Position numbers and translations under genes: made by a program
Source of the DNA: Cinnamomum chago
Taxonomy: Eukaryota > Streptophyta > Magnoliopsida > Laurales > Lauraceae
Direction: 5' to 3'
Length of the DNA stretch: 64,000 bases
Assembly: GCA_038049695.1 (NCBI GenBank)
Contig: CP142456.1
Span: 19,558,501-19,622,500, forward strand
Part shown: positions 34,201 to 46,200 of the stretch, piece after piece
How the letters are laid out: each line of letters begins with the position of its first letter
How positions within the stretch are numbered: position 1 is the first letter of the stretch
Notes under the pieces: generated by a model
Told to the model about the DNA's origin: nothing
The model's database searches: none
What the model saw: the letters and a program-made list of their open reading frames with translations, nothing else

Positions 34201-37200
34201 TACCAAGTTTGTTCAAAACATGAAATTAATAACACGTTTAAATCTAGTCAAATGTTGAAATCATATTACTATGCATGTTTAAAATCTAAGCATGTTATGC
34301 AAACAACATTTGAACAAGTTAAACAACCATTTAATCATGCCATTAAATGAACCAAAGATTTAAAACATAGCATGAATAAATTTTGAGACAAAGGGAGCAA
34401 ACCCATTTGAAGAATCATAGGTTGAAATCCATAGGTTTGCCCTCCTAGCCTTCCTTTAGCCTAGCCTGGATGCCCCACCTTCCTTGGCCCTCAAAAGTCT
34501 CAAAAGTGTTGGCACAAATCCCAAGGAAGGGCTCAAATTTATCGAAAAATAGGTTCTAACGGCTAGTTCACGGTTAGTCATGACATCTCCACGGCTAGCC
34601 GTAGCTCCAACGGTCATATAGAAACGACTAGTTTTTGTACTGAGGTTTTTTTGAAAAATACTCTACGGTTAGCCGTAAATGTTTTACGGTTAGCCATAAG
34701 ATGTTCTAGGTTAGCTCGCGGCTAACCGTGAGGTCACTGAAATGCATAAATTTAAGGTTTTGTGCATTCTGGAAATGTGACCGTGAGGTGAACGAACTCC
34801 ATGGTGGTTAACCGCCATTTCCCAGTATTTTTTTATTTGAAAAGGATTTTCTAAGTGGGAACTTTGGCCATGGAAAACTAGACTCGAATTGTGACTAACA
34901 TGTTTAAAGTGGAGTTTAAAATGTGATACAAAACATGTTAATGCATGAATTTCAAAAATTCATTTTGTAAAACATTTGAAACTAAATTGAAAAGTTTAAA
35001 TCATGCATAAAACTCGAGTCTTAACAACATGATGCCAAACATGAAAACTTAACAAAAATGCATGAAGATTCTATGATGAAATTGAATGCATCCAATCAAA
35101 TTGCAACAAATGAAAACTATCACTGTCTTTCTATAGAGTACATGACTATCGCATTCCACTCTTTTTGTGTCCGTTGGAACCAATGGTCCACTGAATCTAA
35201 TATATCATGATTCTTCGATAAGCATATTCATGAGGCTTTACAAACAAAAAGACATGAAATTGAGGGGCTTGATGAATATGTAAATGTGTGCCAAGAGAAA
35301 CTTCTTGAACCGTTGGGTTGTCTTGATCGTCCTTCTAATGCATAGATCTCATCATCACCAGCATGTAGGCAAAAAAGATTGATGGCCGGAGTCTGCATAT
35401 GTTCAAAATCTCGAAAACAATATTGACTGTCAATTATGATCCAATAGTCTTTTTTTTTTCTTTTGCTAATGTGATTGTTGAGTCGTTGCTAAGGTGATAA
35501 CAATGATGGTGACCTCTTGGCGGAGTGCTCAAGTTAGTGGTCTTGTAGAGCGTCTAAACACTTTCAAGATGACTTTTTTTTTCCCTTTTTTAACACAATG
35601 GGTGCAAAAGGAGATAAAGGACAACGTCCTTTTCTTTTGTCTCTGTGCTATCTCCTCTCTTCTCTTCAATGGAGGTAGGTGCTTAACCCCGCATCATGCT
35701 TTCTCTTACAGAAATGAGAAGCAAAAGGAGTTTCAAGTCCTAGGATGCCAGAGAGGCCAAAATTCTTGGGTTCATAGGCTACGGATTAGCAATGAGTGAG
35801 ATCTCACGGTCAGAGGTGTGACAAAGGAATAAGTAAGGGCCTGATGGTGGGGATTGAAGGGTGTTGGGGTTCATTGTCAGAGGAGAGGAGGTGGTGAATG
35901 GGTTATAGATGGAGAAGAAGAAGTTTGTCGAGAGAGGTTAAATGGGTTAGAGATGGAGGATGATGGAGGGTGCTGATTGGACTGATATGGGAGAGGGCTT
36001 GGTGGAGATGTGATAAGCAGAAGCACAAAGGACCATGGTCAAACAAATTGCAGCCGATCCTTGGCTCTGATACCATTCAAGATTAGGGACTACATCTTGG
36101 TAAATTCATTGATGTAATTTTATTAATTAAGAATAGCCATGGCTATTTATATGAATACAATCCAAGATACTGACTCAAAATAGGAACTGTAATCTGACTC
36201 AAAACTAGGAAACCTAATCGCATTCCTAATAGGATACCGAATCACATAATAATAGGAAACCTAATCATGATATAACACTAGTGTAAAATAACCCAAATTT
36301 AAAATAGTCTAATCTAAGATGAACTCATCCTTTCCATATCGAACCTTCTATAATATTCTCTAATATTCTCAACGTGTCTAAATGCTAGCTTACTTCTCTT
36401 GGTTCCTTGCACTTGCAGCACTTCAATTCTTCTTGCTGTATGGGTCAAAATATCGGACATCGGTAACCACAAAAAATGTATCATGATAAAATAAAGATAC
36501 TATATATCATTTTCAGATTGGAAGTGTCTGTTATTTATTTTTCCCATTATCCTTTTGCTTTAGAGATTTGGGTTTGCATTTTTCTGAAATTGTCTGTGTT
36601 TTTTGTAATTCAGGAAGTAGAGGAGTTCTTGAAAGAGCCAGATTTTTTTGTTTATGAAGACAGGGATCATAATTCTATAGTTACTAGGAAGTCTTTTGAT
36701 AATAATTTGGTCAAAAGTGCTGGTGATGGTGATGGGAAATTGAAAAGAAATGGTTGGTATTTTTTATGTGGGATTTTTTTATATTTGTCTATAATATATT
36801 TGAATGATGCAGTCAATCTCTTTTCCCCCTATTTTCTCGTTCTTGTATTTGAATTTTGGAGGCTCAGAAACTGTAGGTTCAGAAACTGTTGGTGTTAATG
36901 GTGTAAAGAATAAGCAAAATCCTACAGCAGTTCCTTTTGCAGCAAAGGTATGGTCTTAGGGAACCAGGTTTTATTTATTTATTATCTTTTACTGTCTTAT
37001 GCAACTGGAATTTCAGTTTTATCTATATAACTGCTAAAAGCAACAGTTTTTTTATGTCTCCAAAGGTCGTATGCGTTCCTCAATTTTGAAAATTATAATG
37101 GTCCTTCCAACCCATAACAAAATTTCAAGGACCTTATGCCATATACATGCTTTAAAGGAACAAATTCCTTAACAAATTCTTGCTCAAGTTAAATATGCCT

Positions 37201-40200
37201 TCAAACCGGCTGCTCAACCATCCATGGGAATACGAAATATTATGTAAAATTGAAAAGCAGGCCATTACCTCTTTGTGGCCTTCATCAATCCTAAGACAGA
37301 GACACCAGACATGTGGGCCCACTTTTCAACATGTCAAAATGCTAGCTTGCTTATCTTGGTTCCCTGCGCTTGCATCACTTCAATTCTTCTGACTGTATAG
37401 GTCAAAATATCGGATGATGGTAGCCACAATGAATATATCATGATAAAATGAAGACACTATATATCATTTTGAAATTGGCAGTGTTACACGCACGCACGCA
37501 TGCGTTCTTCATGTGATCATAGTCTTATTTTGTCTGCTATAGGTGAAAATGGATAAATTGCGAATAATTACTTTCTTTTCCTTTTTTTAATATTTTATTA
37601 TTTATTCACAATGATTCACATTTTGATTTGATCCCTTCAACAATTCACGATAAGATTTTTGTTTTCAGAACAATGTCCACAGACACATTTTTGCTTTCAA
37701 ATTATTTATTTGGCATGTAAAAATAATGTATTCCAGTGTTGATATAGTAGACTCAATTAAATAAATAGTATATATATTAATTTCATGTTTTCATATTTTT
37801 CTAATTATATATGTTTTTATTTTTTTAAGATTTTACTGAATTGTAACTCCAAAATGAAGAACACTAGACCTGCCTCAACACTTCAGTCTGGGGTCAAACC
37901 GAAATAGGGTGTAAAATGAAATTGACAACTATGAAATATGTAAGTGGAGAATCAAATGAAGAAGTGGTTGGCTGGAGTGGGAATTGAAAAGAAAAGTGAC
38001 TTGTTTGCATGTGGCATAATTTCTTGGCTATAGATGTGGGTATCATTGGATGTAAAAACATATCAGGTCATTTCATCTGCTTGATGGGGTCCTGGTTTTT
38101 CTAATATCTTCTTTGTAAAAGTCTAGTTAATTGTCCCAAACACAACCACACAGAGTGCTTGCTAACTTGCCCCTCGGACTATGATAGTACTGTTAGTAAT
38201 ATGTAACCATAGTATCCAATTTCAAATTTCAGCCTACAATTACTATACCATATACTTGTCATGGGATGCATCAAACATTTGATCATTATTATATGATGGA
38301 TTGAGATTGGAGATTGCATAAAAAAACCATTAATCACATCTTGAAAAGTTCTAATATTGGTGAAAGGTAGAATGATGAGAGAGAGATCTCGGGTTCATTT
38401 ATTACATAAGGGGCTAATGTCCTAAAAATATATTCTGTCTGTCTCTTAATAGAGTTTCTTTTGTTACTTGGACATTGATAATGGAAACTTAAAGAAGTAC
38501 AATACACTGACGCACCCATGTCCAGGCATCAAAATATTTATGACCAATAGCATCATTATTGCCATTATTGAAACCTTATATGATAGTTTTAGATTAGCTG
38601 TGTGTTATACTTTCCACTTGACTCCATTAAAGCCATGTTCTCTGTAACTCCACAACGGAGAATGTCCTTTCCCACTACCTCATTCCAAGTTATTTGGCCC
38701 TCCCCTTTCCCCTAGTTCTTTGAAGTTTTCACACTTTCATACTTAGTACAGATGTTTCCAATCTTTTGTATGTGTATAAAGCATAGCATGCAGAATACCT
38801 TTATTAACTCTTTTAGTGGGGCCACCGGTTTCCTCTTCCGTACTTTCCTTTACGGGGCTACCAGTTTCCTCTTACGTACTCATTCCTGGTATGTTCTTGT
38901 AACTCTGTCATCATTACCATGATCGAAACCTTGTCCCAACTATGTTGCGGTCAGCTCTGTAAATTCTGTTTTGCCGTGCCAGTCCATCTTGGACCAAATC
39001 CTCACATATTCAGATCTATCCTGTGGCCTACCCTTAAGCCCTGGAGCCATCAACTTGTATAGAGACTTTTCCTCAGTGTCCCAGAATTCATAATGCAAAT
39101 GTAACAAAAGCTTTACTCTTGCTTTTAACTCGACGCAGCTACCCTCCTTTATCGGGCTTAGGAACAGTTAACTAGTGAGTTATCCTTATAATTGTTAAGA
39201 GTTAGAAAGGAGGATTATTTGTACTTGAATTAGTTGAAATTTTCTAACATTCATTGGAAAAACCCTAGATATCTTGGCATTGGGGATTTTAACTTAGTAT
39301 CAGAGCATCCCAGGAGGAAGGAGACCAATCATTGAAGAAGTCTACTGGCGAGGATTGAAGAAAAAAATGGAAGACTTCAAGGGATTCGAAGCTTTTGATT
39401 CCTTGATTGAGTTTATCATTCATTAACTCAGTTTGACAACCCTGAAAATTCAGGTCAGTTAACCATTCAAAATATAAATAAATCAAGGGCATATTTTTTG
39501 CAGTTCTTTATTTAGTAAATAGGGATCCAGTGTTTCTTAGAATCAAATCTGAGTGTTAACCTGATTTGACTGAAGAAAAATTGAAGACTTAAAAAAGGAT
39601 TTTTGAAGCTGCAGAATCCTTTGTCGAGTTCAGCATTCATTATCTGGGTTCGACAACCTTGAAAAATCAGGTCAGGAAAAGTAAGCAACAAGTAGTTATT
39701 GCAAAATCAAGCTCTGACGCTAAGTATTGGGCTATGGCCCATGGATGGTATGAGACTATGAGTTGTTATAGCTGAGGATACTATTAGAAGAATGGTTTCA
39801 AGCAAATGAAGAGCTATGGTTCTGCATTGGGGTGGTGATTTAACAGTTAAACTAGCCAATAATCTAGTATATTATGAGAACACAAAACATGTGGGAGTTG
39901 ACCGTCACCTCATCAATGAAAAAATTGAAGGAAAAGACCTGGTTCTGGCATATAAAAGTACAGTTGATCAAATTGCAGATTTTCTCAGGAAACAGTTAAA
40001 TGACTTTTTGTCCAAGCTGCTTATAACTCATAGTGAATATATATGCACCAGCTTGCAGGGGGAGTGTTAAGAGTTAGAAAGTAGGGTTTATTTATTAGTT
40101 CAAGGAGTTCTTATGTTATTAATAGGAGTTTTTTGTAACTTTCCAAAATTGAGATATTAATAATAGAGATGGTAGTCCCACCTGATGGTGCGACCTCTTC

Positions 40201-43200
40201 TTCCTCTTGTTTTTCTCTTTTCTTCTAGTCTAGGGATTTTTGACATTCTCATGAAAAACACTAGATATCTAGCATTGCGGATTTTAACTGTAACTCCATA
40301 CATCCATAATTGTTCCTTCATTGTCTAACAGTCAGCATCATATACCAGAGTAGGTCTAATTGTCTCCTTGGAAATGTGTTGTTCAGTTTAGGTAGCACCA
40401 CAGGCTTGTTTGACAATTTGACAATGCACCATAGGCTTGTTTCATCTACCCACCTCTCTAATCCTATTTGTGAGTGGAACAACTCAACTCTCTGTTTTGG
40501 TCTATCATAGGCCAAATCCTCGGATAAGTTGCACTTATTCAAATGCAACCTTACTACTTCCATCTATGTCCTCTTTGGCCTACACCTTTTCCTTTGCGGG
40601 CCATCGAGTTGCATAGAATGAATATAAATATATTAATCATGCACACACGCATATTTATTTTAGAAATTATCCTATGCGCATTGTGTGCATTGTGCGCACC
40701 TATAATGGGGCCCACTTGATGGTCTACCGACTGGATTACACACCCACACACACACACACCCCTAAACACAAGGATGCACCTCTTTGAGGGAGGAAAACCC
40801 ATGATTTTATTCTAATGATAAGTCTCTGAGAAAATTCCTTTTCTACAATGCCATATAAATGGGAAAAGCAAACTTAGCGGCTAAGAAAACCTAATCCAAC
40901 AATGGAAACTATCCTAATTACAACTCTTTCAATGAAATTAGAAACTTACTATCAAATAATTAGAAAAATAAAGGAAATAAAAAATATTCCTAAACTATCT
41001 TGGGTGGGATCGCTTTTGGGCCCATCCATTCTGTGACATTCCCCCCAGGTTGAAAGACGGGTTCGAACCCGGGTCTTCTTCATGTTGCCTCTGTAGACAT
41101 GATGTATTTGAAGAGCTTCCTTTGTAACACCGGATCTTGATCCTTTCTTTGGTGGTTCTGGCTTTTTGGATGGAGTGTGACTTGCTTTCCACCATGCATG
41201 AATATGCATGTATTGTTGCACATAACATGAGTTTCATTTTTGTCATACGTCTATGGGCGACTCAACAAAATATCACCGCTATCCATTCGTAGCAGATCGC
41301 ACCAAACTATATCTTTATAATCATCACCAATGGAAAAAGTAACTTGGCATGTATGTCGCACTTGCACTCCATCACTTGTCATTGGCCATTTGTTGAAGTA
41401 TGGGCGATTATGCTTATAAACCTTCGGCTTCAAGTGATCAACAAGATTTTGAGAGATGGTGTTTTCTTAACTTCTGCATCAATTTCAATTGTGCAAATTT
41501 GCCCACGTACTGTACCTGTTGAATGAAAAATATTTTTCCACAACCATTTCTTCTCAACAGTTGATGTAGTCTCCTTGAGGACCATGGCTCCATGAGAGCT
41601 TCTCCATCCTTTTCTGCTTCTATTTCCTCTACATCTTCTATTTCTTTATCATTAGGATCAGTTGTTGTATCCTTCACTTTCACGTTCGATGAGATTTATG
41701 CGTTTTTGGACATTTAAATGATTGATGCCCCGGTTAACGATAGTGGAAGCGTGTCATCTAACTTTGAAATTCAGGCTTGGAGAAAACTTTGTCCGATGAA
41801 CTAGCACTTGGATTAGAATTCGTCTTTGATGAGGTCTTTTGTGTAGCCCAGTTTGACGCACTAAATTTTCGGACTTTGATAATTTGCAATGTCTTTGGCC
41901 TTGATGGCATTTTGGATGATCAAAATTCTTGAATGCAAGGATTTGTTGTATGTACGGCTTACTCTCGGAGGTTGAGGGTTCGAAACTGTACTACCACACT
42001 GGGGCCACAGGGGATTTACCTGGCTCCCCTTGGGCTGGCCGAAAGGATTGGGACACCCTCCGTTATAAAAAAAAGGATATCTTGTATGTATATTCTCAAC
42101 CCATGAAAATATCGGTCACCTAAAACATTGCTAGCCTTATTTAAGCTAGAACAAGCGTGCATTGTCATAAACTATTTAGAATACCCAACAACTAACCTGG
42201 ATTCTTGTTTCAAATCTTGAAAGCTTGAATGCAGGTCTCTTGAGTAATTAACTGAGTGGGGTTTTTCTTTCAAAAGATTCTTCATTTCAATCCACATCTT
42301 AACAGGATCTATGTTTTGGTTCCACCTTTTATTTTGCAACACGGCTCACCATTCAAAGCATAATTGCGAAATCAAGTTGCTACCAGGGTGATTTGATGGC
42401 CCTCCGTCATTGTCTTATGTGCAAAAATATTTTCCACACATACTAAACAATCCATAAATTCACCTTGTTTCAATTTTATATCATATTCGGGAATCATGAG
42501 TTTAATTCGTAAATCTCGATTAGCATTATTTGTTGGTTGATCTCGTTAATTCCGAATATTTCCTCCATCATCTCAATTATCATCCCCACGCCAATTACTT
42601 TCTAAATTTGTTATTCTGGTATCTATCCTTGCAAGAGTTTCTTGGAGTTGAGTGATTATTGTGGATAATTGAGAGACAGTTCCAGATAATTCTGTAGCAG
42701 CTTTAGTCAATTCCTCCACTGACGTGGGTGAAGACTCTACTTCTACCTTCTTCTTTGAGCCATTTTTTTAGTGCAATTTAAGATTTTAACTGACCTGATG
42801 TGTAGATCTACTCTCCACGAAAGTGCAGGTGAAAACGGATCTAAAATTTACTTTAGAGGGCTCTGTAATCTTGAAAATAGGTTTTGGCTATTTGATCTAA
42901 GCTACCCTTTGTCCGATTGATATTCTATTGATGCAATGATGAATTGAGCGTAGAAATGATGATGGGTCCACCTAACTCAAATGCCTGGCTTGACCTGGAC
43001 TTAGCTGCCCTAAGTTGTAAACCAAGCCCAATCACGTGATGCCGAGGCACGTGTGACTGCCTCTCGGCCTCTGTGTCGACAAACCAAGAAGAGGGCTCAC
43101 ATTCCCTTTTGTCTTTTTTTCTCACGAAGAAAGAAATCGAACAGGAGAGGGGCTTCGATCAGAGACATGATGATGATGGTGGTGTTAGTGATGGTGGGCG

Positions 43201-46200
43201 TTGTTGGTGACAAAGCAGATGGTTGGGGTGGTGTAGCAAAGCAGAGCGGTGGTGGCCGGAGTTGGTGGTGGTGATGGGGTGTCGGCGATGGTGCAGTGGC
43301 TAGGTGGGCGAAGATGAGGACTAGGTATGCCTTCTTCCTTTGTGTCTCTTCTTCTTCCTTTGTGCTAGTCGGCATCACATTCTTTCTCGTTCTCCATCTC
43401 CACCTCCCATCACCGCTTCGAGTTTTCTCTCCATTCTCCACTAGCAGAAAGACGAGCTTTCTGTCTCGACCGCAATAGAAACAAGTAGAAATAAAGGAGT
43501 GACTCTTTTATTACACATCTCTTGGCACTAGAGTTGAGACTGCTAGACACGTGCTACAAGTTCTCTGCACTTGACATAGAGCAGGTCTAGGTAAGATTCG
43601 AGTCAATTCGACCTGACCCATTTCGAAGGCTCAGTCAATATCCAGCCAACACTACTGTTGATATCAGCAGTGACATCAGAAGACGAATCAGCGGCCAAAT
43701 TTCTTCTGCAATTGTTGGTTACTCTGAAGATGAAGGGGTCTAGGGGTTCGGTTTCAGAGAAGGGCTTGGAGACAACGGTTGGATTCGGGTTTAGGGAGGT
43801 AATGGTTGGATTCGGATTTAGGGAGAATGGCCATAGGCTATGACTAGGGTAGGGATTTTGAACGGAGTTGTTGGTGGGGAATGGATGGTGGAATGGGGAA
43901 CGGATAATGGATGGATAGATGGATCACGCAGATCGATCACGAGGATTGTTTGACTCTGATACCTACTGTTGCAGGCCTTAGGGTTAGGGCTTATGTGGGT
44001 ACCGAAGCACACGTCCACAAACACTTCAAACACGTCTTCGTAGAGACTTCAACACGAGGGATGCACCTCTCCGAGGAAAGAAAACCCATGACGATTTTAT
44101 TCTCATAATCAAGTCTTTGAGATTTCCTTCTCTACAATGCCATATAAATACGAAATGCAAACTTAGGGGCTAAGAGAATCTAATCCAACAATAGAAACTA
44201 TCCTAATTACAACTCTTTCAATAAATTAGAAACCTTTTTAAATGGTTACTTTCATTAGAAAAGAAAAAAAAACCAAACGGTACAAGAGATGACTACTGAC
44301 AGGCTAAGACACGAAACAAGGAAACAAAAGAAGAAAAAGGCCCAAATACAACCCAACTATTACTTCTTGCTAGAGAAAGCCAACTCATTCCAATGGGATA
44401 TTATTTGATTTGTGGTATAATCTCCAAAAGATGGGTTAATGGTGTTAAATGGGTCACAACCCATGTCAAATAAAGCCCAACTTCTGGTTCAAAACAACTC
44501 ACGTGTGTACAGCTAGGTAAACAGATATGTAACTTTATTCTTTGCCTTTTTAGGAGATATGATTAGATTAGAATGGTTGTAATCAAGGTGATGGCTACAA
44601 TCACTGTAACTTGTATGGCAACAATATATCTATATAAAGGAGGATCGAGACCCTCAAAGGAATCATCGAATTAACAACATAATTCATCTTTCTTCTTGCT
44701 GTCTTTGACATGGTATCAGAGCTTTGTGTAAACTAAACTCTATATAGAGTTTCTGAGTGAATATTCTCCATCTTCCAAGCATTGGAAGTCATTAGTATCT
44801 TATCTGCTCAAGAATCTTCCATCCGTTGGTCTGATCAAGGTGTGATCATATGCGTCCCACCCCATATCAGCATCATTGTAACTGGAGATTGCAACCACTC
44901 TGGTTGCCTGATTATTCTGGTATTTGTGGACATTTTTTGAGAATTTTTGGCATCTCAGGCGTACGCTTTTTACCCTTTCTCAAGAAAATCCCATTTTATC
45001 AATATATTTTCATCACAGCCGTCCAAGTTTCTAGATCTGGATCTTTTTGGTGAGCTATCTAGTTTGTTTAGTACGCATTTTGATCCTTCATCTATCTATG
45101 ATGTCTGATTGATCATTCGTTGCAGCATTTTTCTGCTGCATTCCATCCTCTTTGGAAAATCAAGCTCGCCTGGCACCAATTTTTTGTAAAAAAATTGCGT
45201 CTTGACAGTTCTGTCATCTCTGATTGCTTAGTTGGAAGTCTTCTCGTCTCTGATTAGCATTCTTTATCAGTTTGGTTTTGTACAGTTGGAATTTCTTACA
45301 AATTGTAATAGATCCACTGAAATGGAAAAGACTGAAATTGCCTTGATCAAATTTAATGGCAAGAATTGCACTTCCTGGTCATATCAATTTCAAGTATATC
45401 TTGAAGGAAAGGAAATGTGGGGACTTGTTTCAGAATGGGATCCACGACCTAAGTAAGATGAGAAAAAAATATTATCTTGGAATACAAAAGATGCCAATAT
45501 CAAAACCTGGATTCTTGGTTCTGTTGAACCACAATATATCCTGAATCTCAAAACCTTCAAGACTTCTAAGGAGATGTGAGAATATCTGAAATAAGTATAT
45601 CACCAAGGGAACTCTGCCCGACAATACCAACTTGAACTAGAGATTGCTCGGCATTCTTAGGGCACCTCCTCAATCTAGGGCTATTATACATGTTTTCTCA
45701 ATTTATGGGCAGAATATGACGAAATCAAATACGTCAATGTATCTGAGGCAACTCTTTCTGAGATTCAAAAATTACAAGTTTCTCATGAAATTGAGACTTG
45801 AATGAGATCGTTCGTTCCAACCTGATGAGTAGGGTTCCATCTCCATCCCTTAATGAATGCCTTAATGAACTCTTGCGCGAAGAACAAAGTCAGATCACTC
45901 AACATGTTCTGAAACAACAGTCTTCAAGAAACTCTCCTGATGTAGCATATGCTGCCAATGCCAATTACACCCCTGGTATTTCTCAAGGTCCAAGAGGGAT
46001 GGTCCATCATAACACTTCAGCTGCTAAAAGACAATCTGTTGCAAGAGATCTTAGTAAAATCCAATGTTTTGGTTGCAAGAATTATGGACACTATGCCTCA
46101 CAGTAAGACCAAGTTCTGTAATTATTGCAAATCAAATGGTCATGTCCTTACCGACTGCAGAAGGCGCCCACAAAATCGCACTCCTCGGGCTTATCATGTC

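Larger units (their letters stand above)
40768..44232 (-). mobile_element. Ty3-gypsy element, gag-protease only, in GAUT intron 5
   Basis: Direct repeats at 40768-41038 and 43967-44232 share ~180 bp (GATGCACCTCT, CTACAATGCCATATAAAT, AATCCAACAAT.GAAACTATCC). On the minus strand the left copy starts TGTCACAG right after a purine tract (rc of TTCCCCCCAGG at 41039-41049). The right copy ends CAACA next to TAGGTATCAGAGTC, a modified primer site. That defines LTRs of a minus-strand element. The right LTR is cut off at 44232 by the LINE. The interior holds gag and a retropepsin fragment but no reverse transcriptase or integrase. Confidence 0.78.

Noticed and set aside
43053-43441. Gly/Val-rich plus and His/Pro/Thr-rich minus frames near 43.2 kb
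   Set aside because: Built from GGTGGTG-type simple repeats in the gypsy internal region; no family recognised.
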